DNA of 64,000 bases from Zavarzinella formosa DSM 19928 (GTDB lineage: Bacteria > Planctomycetota > Planctomycetia > Gemmatales > Gemmataceae), in contig NZ_JH636441.1 of the NCBI RefSeq assembly GCF_000255705.1, positions 193,346 through 257,345 of the forward strand, read 5' to 3'. Below the pieces are notes generated by a model. It was not told where the DNA came from, did no database searches, and saw nothing but the letters and a program-made list of their open reading frames with translations. The position numbers and the translations under genes are program-made. Shown here piece by piece: positions 26,517 to 34,210 of this stretch; position 1 is the stretch's first letter, and the number at the start of each line of letters is the position of its first letter.

Positions 26517-26648
26517 CTGTGAAGCCGCGACGCGGAGTCTTCGCAGCGGAGCGAGAATTCCGGCCACGCAATCGCCGACCACGACGGCAATCACATAATG
26601 CGGGAAGCCCTCGCTCCGCTGCGAAGACTCCGCGTCGCGGCTTCACAG
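26517..26648. repeat. perfect 39-bp inverted repeat with 54-base loop
   Basis: Arms 26517-26555 and 26610-26648 are exact reverse complements. The element lies between two minus-strand genes, 24 bases beyond the stop of the GH17-like gene and 69 bases upstream of the peptidase start. It has no room for a transposase, so it is either a MITE-like palindrome or an unusually long terminator for the GH17-like gene. Confidence 0.85.
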
Positions 26649-26672
26649 GTCCCTCTTAATGCTATTCCAAAA

Positions 26673-27626
26673 TTACTTCCCGATTCCCTCCCATACCGCG
26701 AACGCCGGATAAGGTTTGCGGGCCGGGTTGAGCATGCCCCATGATTTCTCGACGGGGAGCTTGGATTCCTCGCTCTTCCACGGCAGATCATAAGCCTCGA
26801 AGGCGACGCCGTGAAACACCCAGGCATTGGCCGAGTCGGTCGGCCGGGCGAGCAAGCCGGGTTTCACGTAGGCAGCCCAGAATTCCTTTTGCGTCTCGGG
26901 GGTATAGCCCGGTTTGCCATCATGCGGGAAACCCGTCTCCTTGAGGATCACCGGCTTTTGGGTCAGTTTCGCCAGATTCGCGGCCTCTTCGCGCGCCCAA
27001 GCGGCGGCGGGTTCGGCAGTCAGTTTCGGACGGTCGAAGAACGGGTGGATGTTCGGGGCGAGAAAGTCGCCGAAATTCCGGATGAACTCGTGTTTGTATC
27101 CCACCAGTGGTTCGCTGGTGCCCAAAGGAATGCCTTTCGGCAATTTTCGCCGTAGGCGGGCTTCCGCGAAGGCGAGATCAGCCGCCTCGTAGCGGTTAAA
27201 AGTGATTCCCTCGTTGCCGACCAGCACCCCGAGGGCAAAATCGTTTTGATGGGCGTTGGCCAAATCGGCAACGCCGTCCAGTTCCACCGCTGACTTGATG
27301 TCCCAGACGGCCAGCAACACGACACGGAACTTCAATTCTTTGGCGACGGCCAGCAGACGCGGCGAGACAGCCTCGTGATACCCGTACAGCACCAAGCCAT
27401 CGAACGCCCCCCGGAGGGCGGTCAGGTCGTCGCGGATGGAACTGGTCTTCAATCGTCGCTGATTGGCATCCGACCGGGGATCGAGTTGCGAAGGGGCAAA
27501 GGTCACCAGTCGCGGCGGGGTTTTGTCCGTCAACGCGGCGAACAACGCAAACCGCTTGTCCGGTCCCTCTTCGGCCCAAAGGGGATTGAAGGTGACCGCC
27601 AGCAATAACAGGGAGAGGATTCTCAT
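26673..27626 (-). CDS. secreted glycoside hydrolase, GH17-like (beta-1,3-glucanase type)
   Basis: 317 residues with a signal peptide (MRILSLLLLAVTFNPLWA). The fold reads as a TIM barrel of the GH17 type. The acid/base candidate is E139 in VLVGNEG, and the nucleophile candidate is E230 in VILKETGFP, matching the V-G-N-E and E-T-G-W/F-P signatures of bacterial GH17 enzymes. FLAPNIHPFFD is the conserved strand between them. GH17 enzymes cut or transglycosylate beta-1,3-glucans in the periplasm or outside the cell. No carbohydrate-binding module is attached. The neighbouring metallopeptidase suggests a small cluster of export enzymes, but there is no operon evidence. Confidence 0.8.
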   Translation of the reverse strand: MRILSLLLLAVTFNPLWAEEGPDKRFALFAALTDKTPPRLVTFAPSQLDPRSDANQRRLKTSSIRDDLTALRGAFDGLVLYGYHEAVSPRLLAVAKELKFRVVLLAVWDIKSAVELDGVADLANAHQNDFALGVLVGNEGITFNRYEAADLAFAEARLRRKLPKGIPLGTSEPLVGYKHEFIRNFGDFLAPNIHPFFDRPKLTAEPAAAWAREEAANLAKLTQKPVILKETGFPHDGKPGYTPETQKEFWAAYVKPGLLARPTDSANAWVFHGVAFEAYDLPWKSEESKLPVEKSWGMLNPARKPYPAFAVWEGIGK

Positions 27627-27682
27627 TTCACCGTTCTCGAAATTGTGCGGGCGGGAAGATTAACATCATATCCAATGGCTTC

Positions 27683-27752
27683 ATGCTGGCTTCAGCAAGC
27701 CAGTGTAAGATGCCATCAGAACATACAAATCCCCCGCAAACAGGAGTATTTT
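27683..27752 (+). promoter_or_regulatory. structured 5' leader element shared with other genes
   Basis: The leader of the small secreted gene contains a hairpin (arms 27686-27692 and 27697-27703), then GATGCCATC, ACAAAT and CCGCAAACAGGAGTATT, whose AGGAG is the ribosome site. A degenerate copy in the same sense lies upstream of the oxidoreductase gene (12788-12850 on the minus strand), and 54709-54722 has 13 of 14 bases of the last block. This could be a repeat family or a conserved leader. Confidence 0.35.
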
Positions 27753-27754
27753 TC

Positions 27755-28132
27755 ATGGGACGCCTTTGGATCGGCGCTTTCGCGTTTCTCGCGTCAGCCA
27801 TGTTCGCGATGACCGCCACCTCCCAACCCCCCGAAGGAAAGAAGGATTTCGGGCCGGACGGCAAAAAGGAAGGGAAAAAGGATGGCCCGCCGCCGCGATT
27901 TGCCATCGGCAAAGTGATGCCGCCGCATGTCAAGGACGAACTGAATCTCACCGATGCCCAAGTGAAGCAGATCGAAGAATTGGAGGCCAAAGTGCGGGCC
28001 GCCTTGGAAAAGATTCTCACGCCGGAGCAGATCAAGAAGGCCGAATCGGTCGGCCCGCCGTCGAAGAAAGATTTCGGCCCGGAAGGAAAGAGAGATTTCG
28101 ACAAGAAGGGACCGCCGGCGAAGGACGAGTAA
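27755..28132 (+). CDS. small secreted Spy/CpxP-like (LTxxQ-type) protein, 125 aa
   Basis: The start ATG has AGGAGT upstream; an in-frame extension to 27683 would run through the structured leader. A signal peptide (MGRLWIGAFAFLASAMFAM) is followed by a Lys/Gly/Asp/Pro-rich stretch. Then comes one amphipathic helix pair, LNLTDAQVKQIEELEAKV and LEKILTPEQIKKAE, the two LTxxQ-like turns of the Spy/CpxP chaperone family. A second charged Gly/Lys/Pro tail ends the protein. Spy-like proteins guard periplasmic proteins or bind metals; here only the core motif is preserved. The same motif is fused to the C-terminus of the CotH protein at 45400-46998. Confidence 0.68.
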   Translation: MGRLWIGAFAFLASAMFAMTATSQPPEGKKDFGPDGKKEGKKDGPPPRFAIGKVMPPHVKDELNLTDAQVKQIEELEAKVRAALEKILTPEQIKKAESVGPPSKKDFGPEGKRDFDKKGPPAKDE

Positions 28133-28147
28133 GCCGTAAAAGTGTCA

Positions 28148-28188
28148 ATCGACAAGGCCCGCCGGTGATACCGGCGGGCCTTGTCGAT
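28148..28188. terminator. bidirectional terminator hairpin
   Basis: Perfect 19-nt arms (28148-28166 and 28170-28188) with a 3-base loop sit between two convergent genes ending at 28132 and 28201. A short T run follows on the plus strand. Confidence 0.8.
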
Positions 28189-28200
28189 CTTGATGGTGTT

Positions 28201-28785
28201 TTACTTCTTCTCGGCTTTTTGGAATTTTTCGAGTTCCAAAGTAAGGGTTCGTTTCCCCTCTTCCAAGGTCTGCTTCACCACGCCAACGTTCGGGGCAAAC
28301 CATAACGTCGTGCGGACCTTTCCTCCCATTTCCGCCAAATCGGCCTGCACGCTGACCGTGGCAAACTTCCCGGCCGGCACCGTCACGGTTTCGGTGTCGC
28401 CGACGAAACTCGCGTTGGCGGCTTTGCCGCCCAGTTTATATTCCCCCTTCCAAGTGGTCCCCTTCTTCGTGGGGAACTGAAGGATGCACACTGGCGGGGT
28501 CACGTCGTCCTTGTCCGTGCGGGCGCGGAAGATTCCGTTCTTGGCCACCAGCAGATGCTCCGTGCCGACGGGTTTGTCCCGAAGCATTGCTTCCAGCCGA
28601 TAGCAATCGTAATCGCCGACCTTCTCCATCGCCGCCACCCGGATGATGAAGCGATCTTCCTGTCCGCTGACCTTGTAAGTCCATGTGTTGCCAATTTCCA
28701 GCGGATACAGATCATCCTCCGGAGTTTTTTCCTCGGCTTGGGCGAACCCCGCAAACATCAGAAGACAAACACAAATCGCACGCAT
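28201..28785 (-). CDS. secreted beta-rich protein of unknown function, 194 aa
   Basis: The start is the ATG at 28783-28785 with AAGGGTGG upstream; the frame stays open to 28965 through the heptamer repeat, which shows that the extension is not coding. A signal peptide (MRAICVCLLMFAGFAQA) leads to YPLEIGNTWTYKVSGQEDRF, an opening common to many exported proteins of unknown function, and ends with TLWFAPNVGVVKQTLEEG. The pattern resembles DUF3108-like beta-barrel-fold proteins, but I would not name it. A heptamer repeat and the adaptor-protein gene lie upstream on the same strand. Confidence 0.62.
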   Translation of the reverse strand: MRAICVCLLMFAGFAQAEEKTPEDDLYPLEIGNTWTYKVSGQEDRFIIRVAAMEKVGDYDCYRLEAMLRDKPVGTEHLLVAKNGIFRARTDKDDVTPPVCILQFPTKKGTTWKGEYKLGGKAANASFVGDTETVTVPAGKFATVSVQADLAEMGGKVRTTLWFAPNVGVVKQTLEEGKRTLTLELEKFQKAEKK

Positions 28786-28840
28786 CACGCCACCCTTGAT
28801 GTGAGACACCATTTTTACGAGTTCAATGTGATCCATCATA

Positions 28841-28875
28841 ATGACCAATGACCAATGACCAATGACCAATGACCA
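28841..28875. repeat. tandem heptamer ATGACCA, five copies
   Basis: Five uninterrupted copies of ATGACCA lie between two minus-strand genes, 14 bases past the stop of the adaptor gene. The same heptamer appears three times at 63956-63976, so it is a dispersed simple repeat whose copy number could vary by slippage. Confidence 0.95.
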
Positions 28876-28889
28876 ACCGACAAGGCGTG

Positions 28890-30236
28890 TCACTTGACCG
28901 ACACCGGGCCGCCGTCCGTCAGCGGGCCTTGATGGGTCACGATCACTTGTTCCGTGCCATTCCAAGGTTCCGAGGCATCCCGGCTGCCTGCTTTCTTTCG
29001 GCGAATCACTTCCAGCATGTCCCCCTCGGCATGGCCCGTTTGCGTCTGGTACCGCACGGCTTTGCCGTCAACCATCAGGAATATATAAGCTTGATCGTCC
29101 AGATATTGAATGGCTGACCGGGGGACGACCCATGTGTCCGGTTGGATGATGCCGATGGTGGCGAAGGCATACAAGCCGGGGCGGTATTTGCGGTTCGGGT
29201 TGTCCAGGTCGAATTCCGCCCGAAGGGTCCGGGAGTCGGTGTTCAGCGCCCATGAAGTGCGGGAAACGGCACATTCGATTTCGGAGTTGCCCAAACCGGG
29301 AAAGCGGATTTTCGCCTTTGTCCCCTTCGTCACAAACCCGGCGGCCGCCTCGGGGACCTCCACGGCAATGCGAACTTTGTCCGTCCGGGCGACGGTGAAA
29401 ATCGGCTCGCTCCGGCCGGCGCTCGGTTGCAGAAAGTGCCCGGTGTGGACAAACCGCCCCGTCACCACGCCCGGATAGGGCGCCCGGATCTCGGCATACT
29501 GCAACAGCGCCACCAACCGGCGGGCCTCGGCCTCGGTGGCGGCCGCCTTGGCGAGTGACGATGTCACTTGGGCGGCCATGCTGTCCCGCTTTGCCTCGCT
29601 TTCCTTCAATAAGGCGTCTGCCGACGTGGTGCGGGCTTTGGCCTCATCCCAAGCGCCCTCGGCCGAGCGAAATTGGTTCAGTGTTTCGTCGGCCGTTTGC
29701 TTGTCGATCACCTTGCGGGCCACCAAGTCATCCACACGGGCCGATTCGGACTTCCACCGTTCGTAATTGGAAACGGCTGTCTTTTCGCGAGCCTTCGATT
29801 CCAACACCGTCGCCCGTGCCGAGTTGACGGCGGCCTCGGAGGCCGCTTGGTTCTTGCGGGCCAGTTCCACGCCAGAGCGGGCATGGGCGGCCTCGGCTTC
29901 CTTCTGCTTTGCCTCCTCCCGAACCTCGGGCATGGAAATTTCCGCCAATAATGTGCCCGGTTTTTGCCCATCCGGTGAAGGTCCGTCCAGTGGATCGTCG
30001 ATATCAACGAGAACGCGGGTCACGTAGCCGGGGAGTTTGGCCATCAGGGGCGTCGTCTCGAACGCCTGAAGCGTGCCCGGTTGCTCCACCATCCATTTCA
30101 GCGATTGTTGCTTGGGAGGAGCCACAGTGACTATGACGGGGCCGTTTTCACCCGGCGAGGCCGAACCCGGAGCCTTGTTGGCGCATCCGGTGGAAAAGGC
30201 CGTCAATCCGGCTAGAAACACGATAACGACGCGCAT
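28890..30236 (-). CDS. RND-type efflux periplasmic adaptor lipoprotein (membrane fusion protein)
   Basis: 448 residues. The N-terminus has a lipobox, FSTGC with C18, so the protein is lipid-anchored. After a short strand (WMVEQPGTLQAFETTPLMAKLPGYVTRV, the first half of a lipoyl-like domain) a long coiled-coil hairpin runs about 100-235. The second half lipoyl strand (AEIRAPYPGVVTGRFVH) and beta-barrel domains follow. This is the HlyD/AcrA adaptor layout. Normally an RND pump gene follows; here the next downstream gene is an unrelated small secreted protein. The only outer-membrane partner candidate in the window is the TolC-like gene at 40770, so the adaptor is an orphan that must work with a pump coded elsewhere. 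Confidence 0.88.
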   Translation of the reverse strand: MRVVIVFLAGLTAFSTGCANKAPGSASPGENGPVIVTVAPPKQQSLKWMVEQPGTLQAFETTPLMAKLPGYVTRVLVDIDDPLDGPSPDGQKPGTLLAEISMPEVREEAKQKEAEAAHARSGVELARKNQAASEAAVNSARATVLESKAREKTAVSNYERWKSESARVDDLVARKVIDKQTADETLNQFRSAEGAWDEAKARTTSADALLKESEAKRDSMAAQVTSSLAKAAATEAEARRLVALLQYAEIRAPYPGVVTGRFVHTGHFLQPSAGRSEPIFTVARTDKVRIAVEVPEAAAGFVTKGTKAKIRFPGLGNSEIECAVSRTSWALNTDSRTLRAEFDLDNPNRKYRPGLYAFATIGIIQPDTWVVPRSAIQYLDDQAYIFLMVDGKAVRYQTQTGHAEGDMLEVIRRKKAGSRDASEPWNGTEQVIVTHQGPLTDGGPVSVK

Positions 30237-30253
30237 GGACGGCCCAACTTGAT

Positions 30254-30282
30254 TTGGGGATTCGAGCCAGGGCAGTTAGAAT
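30254..30282 (+). promoter_or_regulatory. possible promoter for the small membrane protein
   Basis: TTGGGG (30254-30259) and TAGAAT (30277-30282) are 17 bases apart and end 33 bases before the ATG at 30316. The -10 matches five of six consensus bases, the -35 only three. Weak inference. Confidence 0.25.
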
Positions 30283-30315
30283 TAGTTTAAGCGCATTGAC
30301 CGAACGGGCAAAGCG

Positions 30316-30915
30316 ATGGCCGAGTATGTTCGCCGAAAACGACCTCCCGCCAGCCATCCCTATTGGGCAAGGCTCCATGACCGCACGCACCCGCCGTGCG
30401 GCCGGGGATTGGCCATCTTTTTCGGAATATCGGGTCTGCTCTGCGGGATGTATTACGGCAACGAACCTGCGATTACCTTGCACGATGCCGTGAGGGCGAT
30501 GGCTCACTGGAGCATTTATATTGCGATGATCGGGGGCCTGTTTGGCTTGCTGGCGGGGATCAGTGAGCGGGATCGCCAGCAACCCTTGATTTCCCTCTGC
30601 ATCTGCCTGCTCTGGGCGTTTTTCATCGCCTTCTTCGGATATATGCTTGGATTAATGTTCTTTGGTTGCTGCCATTTGTTGATTCGATGGCCGACAAGCG
30701 GTTTGGGCTTTCTGTACGGCAGTCTGACGGGAGCCGGAATCGGGGTGGCCGTCGCCCGGATCATCACCTGGCTCAAACGACGAACATGGTGGCAACGGCA
30801 GGAAAATTGGCCGAAATGGGAAGAAATGGCCCGCGGACACCGACGCCAAGAGTATGTCATCACCCCGCCGGACGCCACCCCCGAAACCCCGCATCTCCCA
30901 ACCGGCATGGTCTGA
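30316..30915 (+). CDS. membrane protein of unknown function, 199 aa
   Basis: Four hydrophobic helices are visible: about 32-48 (LAIFFGISGLLCGMYYG), 64-82 (WSIYIAMIGGLFGLLAGI), 90-118 and 130-150. A basic N-terminus and a charged cytoplasmic tail of about 45 residues (TWWQRQENWPKWEE) follow. No family or active-site motif is recognised. The start codon at 30316 has no clear ribosome site, so a short leader or weak expression is possible. It is a single gene facing the ABC exporter pair, separated by a hairpin. Confidence 0.6.
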   Translation: MAEYVRRKRPPASHPYWARLHDRTHPPCGRGLAIFFGISGLLCGMYYGNEPAITLHDAVRAMAHWSIYIAMIGGLFGLLAGISERDRQQPLISLCICLLWAFFIAFFGYMLGLMFFGCCHLLIRWPTSGLGFLYGSLTGAGIGVAVARIITWLKRRTWWQRQENWPKWEEMARGHRRQEYVITPPDATPETPHLPTGMV

Positions 30916-30924
30916 AATCACATC

Positions 30925-30944
30925 AGCCGGGGCTTTCCCCGGCT
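30925..30944. terminator. intrinsic terminator between convergent genes
   Basis: Eight-base GC-rich arms (30925-30932, 30937-30944) with a CTTT loop lie between the stop of the membrane protein gene (30915) and the stop of the ABC permease gene (30964). Confidence 0.6.
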
Positions 30945-30963
30945 TTGCTCACTCTTCCAAGCG

Positions 30964-32457
30964 TCAGTAATCCTTCTTCGTGAACCGCCAGCACGATAGT
31001 CCCAGCATCGCCGCGATCCACGCCAGCGACACGCCAATTGTCCCGGCCCAAGAGGGGTAAGTCTTCACATGCAGGCCGTTTCGGGTCTGGTCCTGCTGCG
31101 TCATTGTCTCGGAGATCAGCTTCGTGGTGATGCGGTCCAGATCGTCCGTCCGGGGAAGGACGGTGTGCGAAGCCTCGGCGGTGAATTCCAGCCACGCCGG
31201 CATTTCATCCTTCATGCCGGGGAACTTCTTCACGTGTTCGTAAATGCTATATCCGAAGGCGATCACATAGAGCGCCACGGAGGCAAAGCATGTCAGCAGG
31301 ATGCACGCGATGATGCTCCGGGTCCACACACCGATCATGGTGGACAGGGCATAGAAGATGGCAAAACTAAACGTCAGCGCCGGGATCACAAGCAGGAACT
31401 TGGGGTTCCAGATGCCCGTGCGCACACCGATAATCAACCAAGCCCCGATCACGGTCACGGCCGACAGGATGAGCATGAAACTCAGGCCGCCAAGGTACTT
31501 GTAAAGCAACAGCGATGTCCGGCTGATCGGCTTGGCGAGAAGCAGGTCCACATTGCCCTTGCGGAGCATGTTGGGAATGAAGAACGACGTGACGATGATC
31601 CCGAACAGGATGGCGACCGCCGCCCCGTATCCGTTGATTAGTTTGTCCTCGATCCACCAGACGATGACACCCAGCGGGTTGTAACCGATCACCGCTTTCA
31701 GGGAGAACGAACCGAAGAATGGCTGGACATCGTGCGGCCAGCTTCGCGGGTCGCTGGGGGCGGTGATGACCTCGAACTCCTGCGGGCCCGTCAACGGTCC
31801 GGGCTTGCGGGCGCACACGGCCACCTTCATGTTCATGTGAAACTCGATCTTCTCACGAATGAAATCCTCCAGCACCCGGTCGCTCATTTGCGTCGCGATG
31901 GTTTCCAATTTCTTCGGATCGTCAAGTTTGAAAATCACCCGCGTCAGCGCGGCGGCATCCTGAGAGTCGGTGTTCCACACAGCCGCCACAAGCACCAGTG
32001 TGTCGTCCTTGGGGTCGCGTTCCTTCGGAACGAGATCATCCTTGGGTTCTTCCTTGTCCTTGTTGACCTTGGCGGGGGCGTTTTTGTTCCGGGCGCCGGG
32101 GCGCCGGTTTGCGTTGGCGTTTGCATCCTCAAGTTCGGAGAGGCTATAGCCGGATGCTTTGAGGGTGAACCGATACTCCCCCTGGGCCGGGTTGGAGGCC
32201 TCTTTCAGGACGGTGAAATTCTCCAACGTGTAATCGATCGGCAGCGGCGGGATGGGCATTTCGGCCCGGCCGTGGTCGGCCCGGACCGCAAGAAATTGCC
32301 CGATATTTCGGCGAATTGCCTCGTCCGGCGGGGCCGGGATGTAACTGAAACTGCCGATCAGGCCGAGCAACAAGATCGCGAAAATAATCATCACCAGCAG
32401 AATTTTGCTGTCCCATGCCTCGCGGATGGAATCCTTGAGAATCGCCAGGGGTTTCAT
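30964..32457 (-). CDS. ABC-2 type exporter permease, 497 aa
   Basis: An N-terminal helix (about 19-41, LLVMIIFAILLLGLIGSF) is followed by an unusually large extracytoplasmic region of about 200 residues with an Asp/Lys-rich low-complexity stretch (KVNKDKEEPKDDL). Then come about five more helices (about 275-480), including FFIPNMLRKGNVDLLLAKPISR, the loop typical of ABC-2 permeases. The ATG overlaps the stop of the upstream ATPase gene by four bases (ATGA), so the two are translationally coupled. Together they form an exporter of the NatAB/CcmA type; the substrate is unknown. The large insertion between helices 1 and 2 is characteristic of the ABC-2 subfamily with soluble domains. Confidence 0.85.
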   Translation of the reverse strand: MKPLAILKDSIREAWDSKILLVMIIFAILLLGLIGSFSYIPAPPDEAIRRNIGQFLAVRADHGRAEMPIPPLPIDYTLENFTVLKEASNPAQGEYRFTLKASGYSLSELEDANANANRRPGARNKNAPAKVNKDKEEPKDDLVPKERDPKDDTLVLVAAVWNTDSQDAAALTRVIFKLDDPKKLETIATQMSDRVLEDFIREKIEFHMNMKVAVCARKPGPLTGPQEFEVITAPSDPRSWPHDVQPFFGSFSLKAVIGYNPLGVIVWWIEDKLINGYGAAVAILFGIIVTSFFIPNMLRKGNVDLLLAKPISRTSLLLYKYLGGLSFMLILSAVTVIGAWLIIGVRTGIWNPKFLLVIPALTFSFAIFYALSTMIGVWTRSIIACILLTCFASVALYVIAFGYSIYEHVKKFPGMKDEMPAWLEFTAEASHTVLPRTDDLDRITTKLISETMTQQDQTRNGLHVKTYPSWAGTIGVSLAWIAAMLGLSCWRFTKKDY

Positions 32458-33440
32458 CGGTCATCCTCCCGGCGGGGCCGGCTCGGGCGTCGGTCTTCGG
32501 AGTCTCGGTTTTTTTTCCGGCTCGGACGGTCCACGCCCGGCTCGGCCGCGTCCACCATGGACACGAAGGCTTCTTCCAAGGTCTGTCGCTTTTCCACCAA
32601 GTCCCGGATGCGGAAGCCCTTCTCCCGCAGGAAGTCGAGCACCGTGTCGATGTCCTTTCCCTCGGGCAGCGTCAGTTCCCAACGCTCGCCCACCGGCCGG
32701 ACTTTGTAGCCCATCGCGGTCAGTTCGTCGGCCGGGAAATTCGACTCGGCCACGGAGACGATGTAGGTGCCGCGTTGCGAGGTGATGTCCTGAACCCGCC
32801 CTTCGCGGATCAGTTCCCCCTTTTGCATCACGGCCACGCGGTCGCACATCAACTCGATTTCACCCAACAGGTGCGAGTTCACGAAGATGGTCGCGCCGTC
32901 TCTCTTCAAATCTTCAAGAATCTGCCGGATTTCCCGCCGACCCACAGGGTCCACGCCATCCGTCGGCTCGTCGAGAAAAATCAGTTCGGGATCATGAAAG
33001 ATCGCTTGGGCAATGCCGACCCGCTGCTTCATCCCCTTGGAATAAGTGCGGATCTTGGAGTGCATCCTGGTCCCGAGGCCGACTTGTTCGAGCAGTTCGG
33101 GGATGCGTTTGCGGCGGGCGTCTTTCGACATCCCGTAAAGGGCGCCGTAATAGTCCATCAGGCTGAAGGCCGAGTGATATTCCGGAAAGCGGTGATCTTC
33201 GGGCAGGTAACCGACCCGCTTGCGAACCTCGGCCGTCCCGGCGGGCTGGCCAAACAGGGAGGCTTCCCCCTCGCCATGTTTGACGATTCCAAGAAGAATT
33301 TTGATGAGGGTGGTTTTTCCGGCGCCGTTCTGGCCGAGCAACCCGAAAATCTCACCCTTTTCGACCTTCAGGGACACGCCCCGCAGAGCCGCCACCCCGC
33401 GATAGTCCTTGCGCAGGTCGCGTGTTTCAATCACGGACAC
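32454..33440 (-). CDS. ABC transporter ATP-binding protein, 328 aa
   Basis: The nucleotide-binding domain has Walker A GQNGAGKT (36-43), the signature YSKGMKQRVG (133-142) and Walker B LIFLDEPTDGVDP (from 153), so it should hydrolyse ATP. Residues beyond about 220 form the ABC-2-type C-terminal extension, ending in a Lys/Arg/Glu-rich tail (RKKNRDSEDRRPSRPRR). The start is a GTG at 33438-33440 with GGGAG upstream. It overlaps the permease gene by four bases. The divergent ECF sigma gene lies 224 bp upstream, so the control region is shared. Confidence 0.92.
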   Translation of the reverse strand: MSVIETRDLRKDYRGVAALRGVSLKVEKGEIFGLLGQNGAGKTTLIKILLGIVKHGEGEASLFGQPAGTAEVRKRVGYLPEDHRFPEYHSAFSLMDYYGALYGMSKDARRKRIPELLEQVGLGTRMHSKIRTYSKGMKQRVGIAQAIFHDPELIFLDEPTDGVDPVGRREIRQILEDLKRDGATIFVNSHLLGEIELMCDRVAVMQKGELIREGRVQDITSQRGTYIVSVAESNFPADELTAMGYKVRPVGERWELTLPEGKDIDTVLDFLREKGFRIRDLVEKRQTLEEAFVSMVDAAEPGVDRPSRKKNRDSEDRRPSRPRREDDR

Positions 33441-33580
33441 GAATGCTCCCGGTTATTGGGATTGGATGGGCGATATTCTAGGGGTATTCGGGGACATGCC
33501 TCGGGAATTTGACCCAAGAAACCAGAGTCGGACGGGCGAACGAGGGGATGCGGGCGCCCTGTTTGACGGGTCTTGCTTTC

Positions 33581-33597
33581 GGTGTTAGTGTAACACC
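33581..33597. promoter_or_regulatory. operator-like palindrome GGTGTTA-N3-TAACACC
   Basis: Perfect 7-bp arms with a 3-base spacer lie in the divergent region between the ABC operon and the sigma gene. They overlap a possible promoter (TTGACG at 33563-33568, then TAGTGT 17 bases later). This is the usual size and symmetry of a dimeric repressor site, but no regulator is known. Confidence 0.4.
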
Positions 33598-33651
33598 CGT
33601 GTATCGTCTTCATATGTACTGACAGATACGGCCAGCCACGAGGCGGCATGG

Positions 33652-33657
33652 TATAAT
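33652..33657 (+). promoter_or_regulatory. consensus -10 box TATAAT just upstream of the sigma gene
   Basis: A perfect TATAAT ends seven bases before the ATG at 33665, and no Shine-Dalgarno sequence lies between them. If the box is used, the mRNA would start at or next to the ATG and be leaderless. No good -35 hexamer is found at 16-18 bases. Confidence 0.4.
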
Positions 33658-33664
33658 AGCCGGC

Positions 33665-34210
33665 ATGAAGTCCAAGCCACCCTCGGCGGATGATCGCCGG
33701 GCGGAGTTCGAGGCCCTTTATGACCGGCACGGCCGGGAAGTTTGGGCCATGGCCTACGCCCGCTGGCTGGACGCGGACTTGGCGATGGATATCGCCCAAG
33801 AAGCCTTCATGAGGCTTTGGAAACACTGGGAGGCGGGCGACGAGGAGATTCAGAACATCCGGGCGTGGCTGCTCCGGGTGGCCCGCAATCTCGCGGAGGA
33901 TTACGCCAAAAGCGCGTTCCGCCGCAACGGGACAATGGCTCCCCAACAAATGGGGGGAGTCCGGTCACGCGATCCGCAACCGTTGGAGATGATGGAACGG
34001 CAGGAAGCTTTCGCCCAAATCCGGGCGACACTGGAGGAGCTTCCCCCGGATGACCGACATATTCTGACACTCCGGTACGCGCTCGATCACGACGCGGCCG
34101 AGATTGCCGAGATGTTGGGGATTAACACAACCGCCGTACATATGCGACTCAGCCGGGCCAGACAACGCCTCGCTGATCGCCTGACCGCCCAAGGGCAGAT
34201 AAACCAATGA
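33665..34210 (+). CDS. ECF-type RNA polymerase sigma factor, 181 aa
   Basis: It contains region 2 (about 13-75: FEALYDRHGREVWAMAYARW, then DIAQEAFMRLWKHW) and region 4 (about 118-172: LEELPPDDRHILTLRYA, DHDAAEIAEMLGINTTAVHMRLSRARQ, the helix-turn-helix). There is no region 1 or 3, as expected for an ECF sigma70. The linker (about 85-105) is long and Gln/Arg-rich. It lacks a ribosome site but has a TATAAT just upstream. Its stop overlaps the ATG of a small membrane-anchored protein (ATGATGA), the typical arrangement of a sigma factor with its anti-sigma factor. The targets cannot be inferred. Confidence 0.93.
   Translation: MKSKPPSADDRRAEFEALYDRHGREVWAMAYARWLDADLAMDIAQEAFMRLWKHWEAGDEEIQNIRAWLLRVARNLAEDYAKSAFRRNGTMAPQQMGGVRSRDPQPLEMMERQEAFAQIRATLEELPPDDRHILTLRYALDHDAAEIAEMLGINTTAVHMRLSRARQRLADRLTAQGQINQ

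Noticed and set aside
28841..28875. Heptamer array as a CRISPR or iteron origin
   Set aside because: Units are only 7 bases with no spacers, and no replication or cas genes are nearby; it is a simple repeat also present at 63956.
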